Origin: Psychrobacillus soli
GTDB taxonomy: Bacteria > Bacillota > Bacilli > Bacillales_A > Planococcaceae
Length of the DNA: 64,000 bases
Direction: 5' to 3'
Assembly: GCF_006861775.1 (NCBI RefSeq)
Contig: NZ_VDGG01000014.1
Span: forward strand, 104,088-168,087
Below, piece by piece: positions 41,609-50,944 of this stretch. Numbering within the stretch: the stretch's first letter is position 1; each line of letters starts with the position of its first letter. The notes below the pieces were generated by a model, which worked only from the letters and a program-made list of their open reading frames with translations, did not search any database and was not told the DNA's origin. Both the position numbers and the translations under genes were made by a program.

Positions 41609-42691
41609 GTGAATTATAGCGTAGATGTATGTATTGTAGGAGCTGGACCAGGTGGGGCATTGCTTGCGTATTTGCTTGCGAAGAAAAATGTATCTGTTTT
41701 GCTACTTGAACAGCATCCGACTGTTGGAAAGGCGTTTCGTGGGGAGCATTTAAACGAAGAAGGCGAAGCGATTTTAAAACAATATGGTCTTTTGGAGAAA
41801 ATAGAAAAATTAGGTTTACTTCGCATGGAAAAACTAGAGTATTGGCATGACGGGAAACCATTTAAAACGATTTTACCAGATCCGCAAGTAGGACATTTAG
41901 GCATACATGTTCCACAAATAAACTTGTTAACGATATTGTTAGAAGCAGCAGAAGCATATCCATCTTATATTTCGATGATGAATACGAAAGTTGTCGAATT
42001 GTTAAAGGATGAATCGGGCCATTTTAATGGAGTTCGAGCGTTAAAAGATGGAGAAGAAATAGTCATTGCAAGTCAACTTATTATTGGAGCAGATGGTCGC
42101 TACTCCACCGTTCGAAAAAAGGCGGAAATTGATGTGACGATTCGAAAACATGGGTTTGACCTACTTTGGGCAAGAATCCCTGCTCCGGATAATTGGGAAC
42201 CTTCGATAAGAATGGCACTAATTGGTGATAAACAATTATCGCTATTCACTCAAGCAAAGGGCTTTATCCAAATTGGTTGGAATATTGAAGAGGGCTCATT
42301 TCCACAGTTACGCAAGCAACCATTTACTCCTTTTATTGACCAACTCATCGACGCCTTCCCGGAATTAGAAGAAACGGTGCGAAACTCTATTCAATCGTGG
42401 AAAGATTTCGTGTTGTTAGATGTATTCAGTTCTACAAGTGAAAGCTGGGGGAAAAACGGTGTTGCATTAATCGGGGACGCTGTGCATACGATGACACCAA
42501 CCGGAGCTTTTGGCCTAAACAGCTCTTTGAAAGATGCAGAATTTTTAGCAACTCTTATTAATAAAAATTATATCTCTCAATTGGATAATATGGATTGTGC
42601 AAATCAAAGAAAAATAGAAGTAGAGAAGTTACAAGCGATTCAAATAGAGAAAGAGCAGACATTTGCTTCGAATTTTGTTGTCGTTGTTTAA
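41609..42691 (+). CDS. FAD-dependent monooxygenase (PHBH fold)
   Basis: The product has 360 residues. FAD motifs: GAGPGGALLAYLLAKKNVSV with Glu in LLLEQHP, DGRYSTVRKKA (DG motif), and GDAVHTMTPTGAFGLNSSLKDA (GD motif). Such enzymes hydroxylate or epoxidise aromatic or isoprenoid compounds. GTG 41609 follows GGGAGG. Substrate unknown; the C-terminus is slightly shorter than usual for the family. Confidence 0.88.
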   Translation: MNYSVDVCIVGAGPGGALLAYLLAKKNVSVLLLEQHPTVGKAFRGEHLNEEGEAILKQYGLLEKIEKLGLLRMEKLEYWHDGKPFKTILPDPQVGHLGIHVPQINLLTILLEAAEAYPSYISMMNTKVVELLKDESGHFNGVRALKDGEEIVIASQLIIGADGRYSTVRKKAEIDVTIRKHGFDLLWARIPAPDNWEPSIRMALIGDKQLSLFTQAKGFIQIGWNIEEGSFPQLRKQPFTPFIDQLIDAFPELEETVRNSIQSWKDFVLLDVFSSTSESWGKNGVALIGDAVHTMTPTGAFGLNSSLKDAEFLATLINKNYISQLDNMDCANQRKIEVEKLQAIQIEKEQTFASNFVVVV

Positions 42692-42695
42692 AAAT

Positions 42696-42757
42696 ATAAC
42701 GCACCGCTATACTAACTATGGCTAAATTAATTAGCCGTTTGTATAGCGGTGCGTTAT
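42696..42757. terminator. strong bidirectional terminator
   Basis: ATAACGCACCGCTATAC pairs perfectly over 17 bp with GTATAGCGGTGCGTTAT, with a GGCTAA/TTAGCC inner stem, serving the converging genes at 41609 and 42759. Confidence 0.92.
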
Positions 42758-42758
42758 T

Positions 42759-44015
42759 TTATTTCTTTGGAAAAAAACTATAGACACCGATATTATTTAT
42801 CCAAACTTTTGCGTCGCCGCCGTTCGGGTCCGCAATCCATAACTCGGCTGTATTATCCGGTAACTCTTTTTGTCTGGACCACGTAATTTTATTAATAGGA
42901 GGTAGGTATATTGGATTGTAATCGCCTTTCTCTTTAGGAGGTGTAGTTATCCTAACTTGTTCGTTTCCAGAAAGCGGAACAAAGTATAAAGAAGGCTGTG
43001 GCCGTTTTTCAGGGTCATTGGACCATTCCGTTTCCGGTACCCTAGACACAACAAACGAATCGTCATTCATCCATGAAAAACCCATGTCCACATACTTTTC
43101 AGGTGTCAGATCCAACGTAAGAAAAGAAGGAAGTTCGGTAACTTTTAAGTCTTTGTTTTTAAACCCATATACAATCCTTCCACCTCCAGCAATATAACCA
43201 AGGTAGTTTCTATTAAATGCCCATTTTGAATCAAATCCTAAAGCCATCTCATCAATCACATTAAATTGTTTTCCATCCGCAGAAAGAACACAAAGCATAT
43301 CGCTATCCATTGCCCAAGATGCAGTAGGTGATACTCTAAAGGATACCCATTGCCCATTTGGCGAATAATGAAATGAATTAGCGTTTATCGAAATGATTTT
43401 CACTTCTTCTGTACCTATCTCCTTTGGAATAACAAACAGCTTTTTCACATTTTTCGTCAAATCTTTATTGTCCATATAATTATCTGCTAAAGCGATTTTA
43501 TATAGTACTGGATTTGTCCATCCATCTGGACGGAGATCAGCACCTGACGAAGCAATGAATCCTTTCCCACTTGGTTGCCATTCATAACTGTCGACACCTA
43601 ATGCGATGTTATTAAATTCCTGTAAATTGGATACATTTAAGACGCCACCATCCATGAAAGCAACAATATTCGCAGTAGGTGACCACTTAGGGCTATAGCC
43701 GTCATAAAAGATTTTTTTATGCGTTTTCGTTTGAATCGTATAAACCCATAATTCATTGGAAGTATTTTTGGAATCGATTAAGTTACCGGGCACTTCCTTT
43801 TGATATAAAATCATTTTACCGTCAAATGACCACTCTGGAGGATAATTGTACGTAGCTTTCTCGTTCATTATTTTCATTTCTTTGTTATTGGCTTTAATCC
43901 ATAAATAGCCGTCTCTTTCAAATGCAACTTTTACACTTGAAGTGTCCGTTTCAGCTCTAATTATGGATGGAGAAAGTAAACAGAAGATAATAAGTAACTG
44001 AAGAATTTTTGCCAT
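42759..44015 (-). CDS. secreted TolB-like beta-propeller protein
   Basis: The product has 418 residues. A signal peptide (MAKILQLLIIFCLLSPSIIR, cleavage near AE) indicates export. Repeated blade motifs of WD40-like/TolB type are visible: PPEWSFDGKMILYQ, SPKWSPTANIVAFMD, FHYSPNGQWVSFR, NKITWSRQKELP. ATG 44015 follows GAGGTGAC; the frame reaches 44063 without a ribosome site. Binding partner unknown. Confidence 0.78.
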   Translation of the reverse strand: MAKILQLLIIFCLLSPSIIRAETDTSSVKVAFERDGYLWIKANNKEMKIMNEKATYNYPPEWSFDGKMILYQKEVPGNLIDSKNTSNELWVYTIQTKTHKKIFYDGYSPKWSPTANIVAFMDGGVLNVSNLQEFNNIALGVDSYEWQPSGKGFIASSGADLRPDGWTNPVLYKIALADNYMDNKDLTKNVKKLFVIPKEIGTEEVKIISINANSFHYSPNGQWVSFRVSPTASWAMDSDMLCVLSADGKQFNVIDEMALGFDSKWAFNRNYLGYIAGGGRIVYGFKNKDLKVTELPSFLTLDLTPEKYVDMGFSWMNDDSFVVSRVPETEWSNDPEKRPQPSLYFVPLSGNEQVRITTPPKEKGDYNPIYLPPINKITWSRQKELPDNTAELWIADPNGGDAKVWINNIGVYSFFPKK

Positions 44016-44118
44016 ATTGTCACCTCTAGAATTAGGTTTCCCGGTCTTTAAATACTTATCCAAAATTAAAACCGACTACGATCCATTTAAGGAAGGTAAA
44101 TCGGTTTTGTTTGCTTGT

Positions 44119-44283
44119 TTATGAAGCGATCTTTTGATATCTATTTAGTAATTGGTCTAGTTCTTGGCTGCACTCTACAACTGTCGGATGCGTAAATCCA
44201 TAGTTTTTCGCTTTTCTGTACATAATTTTTCTTTTAATTGCAATTTGTAACAACAACGTTTTTTCATCAAGTATTCTATACAC
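44119..44283 (-). CDS. Spo0E-like sporulation regulatory phosphatase
   Basis: A 54-residue two-helix protein from GTG 44283, with GGAGG seven bases upstream. It contains the family signature: IKRKIMYRKAKNYGFTHPTV followed by VECSQELDQLLNRYQ (the SQELD motif). Family members dephosphorylate Spo0A~P and delay sporulation. Its presence implies a spore-former. A 60-codon ORF in another frame overlaps it and is only a shadow. Confidence 0.88.
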   Translation of the reverse strand: MYRILDEKTLLLQIAIKRKIMYRKAKNYGFTHPTVVECSQELDQLLNRYQKIAS

Positions 44284-44581
44284 GATCTTTCCTCCAAATA
44301 ATATTTTATATACGCTACTAAATGGTTTTCAGAACCAACTTTTTCATTGTAGTACATTCAAAATGCAAATTTTGTCGTATGGTGAAAAATATGAAGAAGT
44401 TCATAAATTCGTCACAAAGTAGATGCATAATTAATAAAAAGACTAAAAGCCTATTGTATTTATTTAACTACCTAAGCTTCCAGGCTTAAGTTAATTTTGT
44501 TTACTTTTCAAGAAAATCGCTTAAAGTTAGTAGAATAAAGAAAGCTGAAATATAAACATTTCATAAAGGGAGAACGAAAAG

Positions 44582-45460
44582 ATGACAGATTATGTAGTAA
44601 AAGCAATTGCCCTTCATGACCAAGTACGAGCATATGCAATACGCTCAACTGAAACTGTTGGGGAAGCACAAAGAAGGCACAAAACACTTCCAACCTCCTC
44701 TGTTGCACTTGGTCGATCCATGACGGCGGGTGCTATTTTAGGTGCTATGATGAAAGGTGAAGAAAAACTGACGATTAAAATTGACGGTGGTGGTCCTATA
44801 GGGACGATACTTGTCGATGCAAATGCAAAAGGCGAGGTACGTGGATACGTATCCTACCCCAAAACTCATTTTGAAGTGGCAGAGTCGGGGAGATTAGATG
44901 TAAGTCGCGCGGTTGGAACGAGCGGCACACTTTCTGTTTCGAAGGATGTAGGAATGAATCAGCCATTCGTTGGCCAAGTACCAATTGAAACGGGTGAAAT
45001 TGGAGAAGATTTCACTTCGTATATTATGAATTCGGAGCAAACACCTTCTTCCGTAGGAGTAGGTGTGCTTGTGAACGCAGATTATACAATTCACGCGGCT
45101 GGAGGTTTTATTATTCAATTACTTCCAGGGACCAATGATGAAACGATTCAATTTATAGAAAGTCGCTTACAACAAATACCTTCTATTTCTTCCATGGTAG
45201 AAGGTGGATATACGCCAGAAGAAATGTTATTGGAGGTTCTTGGAAAGGATAATGTAACCGTACTAGAAAAAATGCCAATTCGATTCCAGTGTCAATGTTC
45301 AAGAGAACGAATCGCAAGTGCTATTATTAGTTTGGGACAAGAAGAAATCCAAGATATGATTGAAGAAGACGGGCAAGCAGAAGCACAATGCCACTTCTGT
45401 AATGAATACTATTTATTTACAAAAGAACATTTGGAACAATTACTAGAGGAAACAATTTAA
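44582..45460 (+). CDS. hslO: redox-regulated chaperone Hsp33
   Basis: The product has 292 residues. It holds unfolded proteins under oxidative stress. The N-terminal domain ([24 protein letters not shown] segment, [20 protein letters not shown]) and C-terminal zinc cysteines FQCQCS and AQCHFC (CXC and CXXC) are complete. A terminator follows. Confidence 0.96.
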   Translation: MTDYVVKAIALHDQVRAYAIRSTETVGEAQRRHKTLPTSSVALGRSMTAGAILGAMMKGEEKLTIKIDGGGPIGTILVDANAKGEVRGYVSYPKTHFEVAESGRLDVSRAVGTSGTLSVSKDVGMNQPFVGQVPIETGEIGEDFTSYIMNSEQTPSSVGVGVLVNADYTIHAAGGFIIQLLPGTNDETIQFIESRLQQIPSISSMVEGGYTPEEMLLEVLGKDNVTVLEKMPIRFQCQCSRERIASAIISLGQEEIQDMIEEDGQAEAQCHFCNEYYLFTKEHLEQLLEETI

Positions 45461-45471
45461 TAAATTTATTG

Positions 45472-45507
45472 GACTGTTTGGATGATCATTCGTCAAACAG
45501 TCTTTTT
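45472..45507 (+). terminator. terminator of hslO
   Basis: GACTGTTTG/CAAACAGTC stem followed by TTTTTG. Confidence 0.85.
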
Positions 45508-45588
45508 GTTGGAAATTAACTTCCTGTTTTTGAAGGATTCTCCCGATTAAATGGAGAATATTACTAAACGTAGGAAGGGGCTTTATTA

Positions 45589-46023
45589 TTGGGCTATTTT
45601 TGGAAATTAAATATAGTTAGTGCTTGCTATGCGTTTTTTCTATTTGTTTCTATTGAGCTCCAATTAAATTTTTACCGAATTTGGCGTTTAAGTGGGTGGG
45701 AACCAGATTCTGTAAACTTAATGACTGGAGTTATACATATTGTTGGCTTTGTACTACTTACTTTTTTAATCTATTATTTCAATAAAAAATGGCTGCGGAC
45801 TACAAAATTGAAATATTGGACAGCCATTCTTTGGATACCTTATTTATTCGTTTTACTTTATATCTTCGCAAACTTATTTCCAATGACGAACCGCGGAGAT
45901 ACCCCAGCACCAGTTACGGGGCTAATCATGCTGGCACAAATCATAAGTTATCCGTTCTATTTATCTGTTGTTTATTTTCTGAGTGACGTTTTGGAAGGTG
46001 ATCCAGAGGAGAGTTTAGGATAA
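45589..46023 (+). CDS. four-helix membrane protein
   Basis: The product has 144 residues from TTG 45589 (GAAGGGG upstream). Four hydrophobic segments: IVSACYAFFLFVSI, GVIHIVGFVLLTFLIYYF, AILWIPYLFVLLYIFA, and IMLAQIISYPFYLSVVYFL. Family not recognised. Converges with the cupin gene. Confidence 0.65.
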   Translation: MGYFWKLNIVSACYAFFLFVSIELQLNFYRIWRLSGWEPDSVNLMTGVIHIVGFVLLTFLIYYFNKKWLRTTKLKYWTAILWIPYLFVLLYIFANLFPMTNRGDTPAPVTGLIMLAQIISYPFYLSVVYFLSDVLEGDPEESLG

Positions 46024-46027
46024 TTTG

Positions 46028-46666
46028 TTAACTAGGTGGATGATTGTATGGACTATATTGTTGCATTGGATACCCCTGATTTCCGTGAGGATGTATATAA
46101 TTAGGGAAATACTGTGCGTTACTTCCATGTGTTCGATGACAATCTTTCGGTGGTCCAATATAAGTGGAGTCCGTAATAGGTTCTATCGCTTTTTTCCATT
46201 GATTTTCGTCCAAACAATAAGTGTGTGCCATAATGTTCGATGGAGTTAATCTTAAAATATCGGAACCAAGAATTACTTCTGGCGTGGATGCATTAAAAAT
46301 AGCAAGTACATGAGTCCGATCCTCTGTAGCCATTTGGTAATGCCACCAACCTTGGGGGATATTCGCCACTTGGCCAGGTGTTATGGTGTAATGTTGATAT
46401 TGCTTCGTAAATGGATTCAAAATAGAAACAGCCATTGCACCGGAAATACAATATACTAACTCGGAAGCATTTGGATGGTAATGGGGTTCAATATTGTTGT
46501 TTGTACTAAGAAAAATATCGATCAATGATAAATTGTCCAGTGTATTTAACTGTTCGACACCTAAAATATTCATAAAGTTGAAATTATCTTTTTTAAAGAA
46601 AAGGTTTTTATTGACATCAAAAGTGAACTGGGTCGATGGGGAGGTGTAGTCAATTGGCGTATCCAT
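46028..46666 (-). CDS. cupin domain protein
   Basis: The product has 212 residues. Cupin motif 1 NNIEPHYHPNASELVYCISG supplies the HxH...E metal ligands, motif 2 is GQVANIPQGWWHYQ. The C-terminus is rich in H, P, Y and Q (HPHGNQGYPMQQYSPYNHP), a composition common in spore-coat or surface-associated proteins. A oxalate-decarboxylase-like single cupin is possible; substrate unknown. Confidence 0.8.
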   Translation of the reverse strand: MDTPIDYTSPSTQFTFDVNKNLFFKKDNFNFMNILGVEQLNTLDNLSLIDIFLSTNNNIEPHYHPNASELVYCISGAMAVSILNPFTKQYQHYTITPGQVANIPQGWWHYQMATEDRTHVLAIFNASTPEVILGSDILRLTPSNIMAHTYCLDENQWKKAIEPITDSTYIGPPKDCHRTHGSNAQYFPNYIHPHGNQGYPMQQYSPYNHPPS

Positions 46667-46794
46667 AGCTTAACCTGCCTTTTATAAATTGTAATGTGTT
46701 AATAGGCACATTCTTTGCATCATATGTAAAAGCCCGATATATTGTGCGAAAATGGCCTTTTTACAATAATAATTACAAGAAAGTAGGAATAAAT

Positions 46795-47370
46795 ATGACT
46801 AAAATTTGTATTGTAAGACACGGAGAAACGGATTGGAATGTAGCAGGAAAACTTCAGGGCAGAACTGATATCCCGATAAACAATACCGGGAAATTACAAG
46901 CGGCAGATTGTGGTGAATACCTCAAGAATATGCAATGGGATGTCATCATAACAAGCCCTTTGAATAGAGCAAAACAAACTGCAATGATTATTAATAAAAA
47001 GATTAATGTCCCTATTATTGAAATGGATACATTTATAGAAAGGGGCTATGGGGATGCAGAGGGTATGACATTAAAGAGCAGAACTTCCTCGTATCCAGAT
47101 AGAGTATATCCTAATCAAGAAGATAGAATATCCTTAAATAATCGGATAACAGAGGGCCTTCATGAAATAAACGAAACATATCCAGCAGGCAATGTATTAC
47201 TTGTCGCACACGGAGGAGTAATTAACGCCATACTGGCCAATATATCAAATGGAGAAATAGGTTCAGGGAAAACTAAATTGCTAAATGCATGTATGAGCAA
47301 TATTCAATTTAAACAAGAAAAATGGCAAATAGTAGACTTTAATCTAGTAACGCATCTTACGAAGAAATGA
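46795..47370 (+). CDS. histidine phosphatase family protein
   Basis: The product has 191 residues. Catalytic IVRHGETDWN with the phosphohistidine, ERGYGDAEGMTL, and LLVAHGGVINAIL with the second His. Members dephosphorylate sugars or nucleotides or act as phosphoglycerate-mutase-like enzymes; substrate unknown. ATG 46795 is preferred over 46696, which has a non-conserved N-terminus. The Nudix gene follows by 38 bases, so they may share a transcript. Confidence 0.88.
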   Translation: MTKICIVRHGETDWNVAGKLQGRTDIPINNTGKLQAADCGEYLKNMQWDVIITSPLNRAKQTAMIINKKINVPIIEMDTFIERGYGDAEGMTLKSRTSSYPDRVYPNQEDRISLNNRITEGLHEINETYPAGNVLLVAHGGVINAILANISNGEIGSGKTKLLNACMSNIQFKQEKWQIVDFNLVTHLTKK

Positions 47371-47408
47371 CATAAGGTAATGACTATTTAATGGATAGGA
47401 AGAGGATA

Positions 47409-47948
47409 ATGAACAGTTGGAAAATGCTCAATTCAAGCTATGTTTTTAAAACACCATTCGGAAATTTACGGAAAGATGATTGTGAACTCCCGGATGGACA
47501 AATAATAAAGAATTATTACGTCAACGAATACGCTGACTGGGTCAATGCAATCGTTCTTACAAAAGAGAAAAAGATTGTACTAGTTAAACAGTTTAGATAT
47601 GCAGCACAAGATTTCTTTTTAGAAATCCCTGCAGGTAAACCCGAGGAAAACGAAACATATGAAAATGCTATAGTAAGAGAAGTAAGGGAGGAGACTGGGT
47701 TTATTAGCGAAAAGGAGCCTATATTACTAGGGGAATTCTATGTTAATCCTGCAACTCAAACGAATAAAGTGGTAACATTTTTGATCTTAGATGCTTTTAA
47801 AGCGTTTGATCAAGTTTTAGATCCTACTGAATTCATAGATGTACGTTTGGTAGACTTAAATGATATGGAAACAATGATAGAGAATCAGGAGATAAATCAA
47901 TTATTTACAGTGAGCGCTTATTATATGTCTAAATCGCGCTTAACATAA
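47409..47948 (+). CDS. Nudix hydrolase, ADP-ribose pyrophosphatase-like
   Basis: The product has 179 residues. The Nudix box is GKPEENETYENAIVREVREE (continuing TGF), with AGK-type upstream FFLEIPAGKPEE as in ADP-ribose/NDP-sugar pyrophosphatases. ATG 47409 follows AGAGGAT; an earlier ATG exists at 47391. Confidence 0.85.
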   Translation: MNSWKMLNSSYVFKTPFGNLRKDDCELPDGQIIKNYYVNEYADWVNAIVLTKEKKIVLVKQFRYAAQDFFLEIPAGKPEENETYENAIVREVREETGFISEKEPILLGEFYVNPATQTNKVVTFLILDAFKAFDQVLDPTEFIDVRLVDLNDMETMIENQEINQLFTVSAYYMSKSRLT

Positions 47949-47975
47949 TTGCAGAAAGAGGAATTGGAGAAAGCA

Positions 47976-48729
47976 ATGAAAACGTTTTTTTAAAGTAGTA
48001 GGTACATTATTATTCTTTACACTCTTGTCCGGGGCAAGCTATTTAGTGTTATATCTCTCCATAAAGTCTAGTATTTTAGCTGGGATTTTTGTATTAGTGC
48101 TATGTTTGTTCCTATTTGCTACAAGTATTTATGGATTAGTTAGCGGGAAAGTAAAATTAGCAAAACTTCAAAATCGAATAGAAGTGGCCGCTGTACTAGT
48201 AGGTTCGATCTTACTAGCCCTATCTATTTCTTTATTTATATTAATGAATACTATATTAGAGTATGCACTGGAAGAGGAGGGGGTGGAATCTAAAGATAAA
48301 TCGCGCTTAATAGCAAGCACGTTTTTTCATGTACCGACGCAAAGAAACTTAGAGAAGGAAATGAAAAATGGAATTACCTATTTATACCCTTCAGGTGCCA
48401 AAGACACGGTGGAGCAGTTTGATACACTTCTTCAAGAAAAGAAATCGTCATTTGATGCCCTTTTTGGCAATGAAACAATGGAACCTTTAATGATAGAGAT
48501 TTATAACGACGTTTCTACCCTACGAAATAGTCCGCTTTCAAGTGATGCTGATGGCTATTATAATAGTTTCAATCAGTCCATTCATGTTGTGAAAATTGAT
48601 TCACACCTCATAGGTGATTGGGAACCGTATTTATATAAGCAGTTATTCGAGGAGGAATTGATTTATAACGAGAAAACCCAGGATGAATTGCGTCAAAAGT
48701 TAGCGAAAGACTTCTCTGAGCAATTTTAA
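47976..48729 (+). pseudogene. frameshifted membrane protein, peptidase-like C-terminus
   Basis: ATG 47976 with GGAG upstream reads MKTFF and stops because of a seven-T run; with six Ts it would continue KVVGTLLFFTLLSGASYLVL and the rest of the 48025 frame. Three hydrophobic helices precede a soluble domain (FFHVPTQRNLEKEM, DGYYNSFNQSIHVVKI) that resembles membrane-anchored gluzincin peptidases, but the expected HExxH is replaced by YKQLFEEELIY. Either it is a dying gene, or the T-run allows slippage. Confidence 0.55.
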
Positions 48730-48777
48730 CTAGGAAGAACTTAACATCATAGACGGTTTTCGATCAATATACAAAAA

Positions 48778-48897
48778 AAGAAAACAGGGTTTGCATCGGT
48801 AAATGATCAAACTAACAGTATTAAATATATAAGTGAACAGCAAGTCGTGCTAGCTGTAAACGGTTGGTCCATTTTTAAAAAATGTTTAGGCTCATGA
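48778..48897 (+). pseudogene. headless gene fragment
   Basis: KKTGFASVNDQTNSIKYIS, then VVLAVNGWSIFKKCLGS and TGA. No start or ribosome site. Parent protein unknown. The following 48898-49126 holds only a 19-codon ORF (ATG 49017) of no recognisable kind. Confidence 0.35.
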
Positions 48898-49126
48898 TAT
48901 TGATTTTTAACGTATAGCATCCAATAGGGTGCCTTTCTTTTGCTTTAAATAAAGTTAGAAAAAAGATTAGTGTAGTTGTAAAGAACAGTTTTACCCTGAA
49001 AAGGGGAGTGGTTGTATGAAGAATATTTTGTGTTTTACAAAAAAAATACTAAAAAAGTTTGGTGATAGAGTATAATATTGGTAAGTTTAGCGGTTTCAAT
49101 GAGCCTAATTGCTAGGAGGAGAATAA

Positions 49127-49231
49127 GTGACTACATTTGGACTTATAAGACATGGTGTTAATGAATTAGAAAAAATGCATCTTAATATAACGGTCGATAT
49201 AGTTGGAAGTCAAAGAGTTGTTTTGAGTTAA
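49127..49231 (+). pseudogene. truncated histidine phosphatase N-terminus
   Basis: GTG 49127 after AGGAGG gives MTTFGLIRHGVNELEKMHLN then unrelated residues and TAA after 34 codons. The IRHG motif marks the family start. Intact relative at 46795. Confidence 0.6.
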
Positions 49232-49272
49232 AAAGTTTAGTGGAATCACAAAAGTGAACTGGAGGATTAAAT

Positions 49273-49701
49273 TTTAAAAAAACAAAAGTTCAAGCTTACT
49301 TCTTTTTAGGGAATGATGATTTTCCAATAGATGAAGTAACGAATAGATTGAATATCGAGCCGTCTGAAACTACAAAAGTAGGGGAACCGTTGCCTTTAAA
49401 TTCCGACAAACATTATTTTTCTACAACTTGGAAATATGGTTTGGGCTATAAAGAAACGTTAGATGTGGATGAAGTATTAATGCCTATTATTGAAAAATTG
49501 GAGTCAAAAGTGAAGGACATATTATGTTTAAAAAAAGATTATGATTTAGTAGCTAAATTTGTCATTGTAATTGAAATACATAATGGCTATTCTCCAGGAC
49601 TTCCCATTTACACAAAGGCGAGTAAATTAGCTGCTGACATTGGTGCAGATTTTGATATTGATTTGTATGCATATCCGTATAGTGAACCAGAGGAATTATA
49701 G
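49273..49701 (+). CDS. DUF4279 protein with missing start codon
   Basis: The frame from 49273 reads FKKTKVQAYFFLGNDDFPID, then EVTNRLNIEPSETTKVGEPL, the DUF4279 layout, through to a helix-rich end. GGAGG sits seven bases before the TTT at 49273, exactly where a TTG or ATG is expected, so the start seems lost by point mutation. The first usable start is TTG 49348, which removes the conserved first strands. About 142 residues if the original start is assumed. Function unknown. Confidence 0.6.
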   Translation, partial: FKKTKVQAYFFLGNDDFPIDEVTNRLNIEPSETTKVGEPLPLNSDKHYFSTTWKYGLGYKETLDVDEVLMPIIEKLESKVKDILCLKKDYDLVAKFVIVIEIHNGYSPGLPIYTKASKLAADIGADFDIDLYAYPYSEPEEL

Positions 49702-49823
49702 TTCATATTTTATGGGAGAAGGGTTAGAAAATAGCCTATGATATTAACTACTGCGGGCAGTCCTACTGTGTGTGTTATCTACATCATATAACAATAACTC
49801 AATTGAAGAGAGGGAAGAAACTA

Positions 49824-50291
49824 GTGAACATAAGATTTGCAGAACGAAGGGATATAGAGCAGTTAACTCAAATGAGATGGGACTTCACGCTGGAAACTCA
49901 TGATACAAAATCATTTGAAGAAAGTGACTTTGAACTATTTGAATTGGAATTCCGAGCCTTTTTAGAGAACGCAATAAGTAGTGGCAGCTGGTTTATTTGG
50001 GTAGTAGAGGAACAAGAAAAAATCGTCTCCCATATCTACATAGAATTAATACAAAAAGTACCACGACCAGGTAGAATAACCTATCCTTTTGCATTTATGA
50101 CGAATGTTTTTACAGTCCAGGAATTTAGAAACAAAGGAATAGGAAGTAACTTGATCAAGTTCATAAACGAATGGGCGAAAAGTAAGAAGTATGAATTTAT
50201 AATTGTCTGGCCGAGTGACGAAAGTATCAGCTACTATAAAAAGAACGGATACAGACATTGTAAAGAACCAATGGAATTTTTTCCTTCTTAA
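49824..50291 (+). CDS. GNAT N-acetyltransferase
   Basis: The product has 155 residues. N-terminal IRFAERRDIEQLTQMRWDFT, acetyl-CoA loop TVQEFRNKGIGSNLIKFINE, C-terminal ESISYYKKNGYRHC. GTG 49824 follows GAGAGGGA. Acceptor unknown. Confidence 0.86.
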   Translation: MNIRFAERRDIEQLTQMRWDFTLETHDTKSFEESDFELFELEFRAFLENAISSGSWFIWVVEEQEKIVSHIYIELIQKVPRPGRITYPFAFMTNVFTVQEFRNKGIGSNLIKFINEWAKSKKYEFIIVWPSDESISYYKKNGYRHCKEPMEFFPS

Positions 50292-50338
50292 GATAAGCAT
50301 ACGAGAAAGTAGTATTGAAAATCGATTAGGAGGCATAT

Positions 50339-50869
50339 ATGAGACTTTTCCATGTAAGTGAAGAAAGTGATATTAAGCTTTTTGAACCACGAATACCTAC
50401 TCGAACAGATTTAGACTCTACAAAAGGGCTTGTTTGGGCTATAAATGAAAAGTGTTTGCCGAATTTTTTAACCCCTAGAAACTGTCCGCGTGTTTGTTAT
50501 CACGTTGGTGAGCATACATCGGAGGCAGACAAGCTTTCCTATTTTTCATCAAAGTCTTGCCCCCATGTTGTTGTAATAGAGCATAAGTGGTTTGAAGTAA
50601 TGCAAAATATTACTTTATATTTGTATGAGTTTGATGCTAATGAATTTACTCTTTTAGATGAAAATGCAGGCTATTTCATTTGTGAAAAGAAGCAGATTCC
50701 TATTAATAAATTCAAAGTACCTGATTTATTTGCTGAGCAGTTTAGAAGAAATGTTGAAATACGCTTGGTTGAAAACCTGTGGGACATTTATTTTGAAATA
50801 CAGGAGACAACATTGAATTGGTCTATGTGTAGAATGAGATTCGCGCAGCCAGCACTAGGGAGTAAATAA
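50339..50869 (+). CDS. DUF6886 family protein
   Basis: The product has 176 residues. Begins MRLFHVSEESDIKLFEPRIP, then GLVWAINEKCLPNFLTPRNC PR and CYHVGEHTS, the conserved features of DUF6886, a family with an ADP-ribosyltransferase-like look to its FHVSEE...F.PR start (inference). Enzymatic role unknown. A GGAGG precedes the ATG. Confidence 0.72.
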   Translation: MRLFHVSEESDIKLFEPRIPTRTDLDSTKGLVWAINEKCLPNFLTPRNCPRVCYHVGEHTSEADKLSYFSSKSCPHVVVIEHKWFEVMQNITLYLYEFDANEFTLLDENAGYFICEKKQIPINKFKVPDLFAEQFRRNVEIRLVENLWDIYFEIQETTLNWSMCRMRFAQPALGSK

Positions 50870-50944
50870 GTAGAATTATTTTAGAGATTCTCATTTTTGT
50901 ACATATTCTGATTTACAGATACATAGAAGGTAGGAAATTAATTT

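Noticed and set aside
44175..44357. 60-codon minus-strand ORF beginning MYYNEKVGSE
   Set aside because: It overlaps the Spo0E-like gene in another frame, has no family resemblance and a poorer ribosome site.
49740..49765. AACTACTGCGGGCAG as an extra copy of the attC-like repeat
   Set aside because: Too short and diverged to separate from chance; no partner half or terminator hairpin is present.
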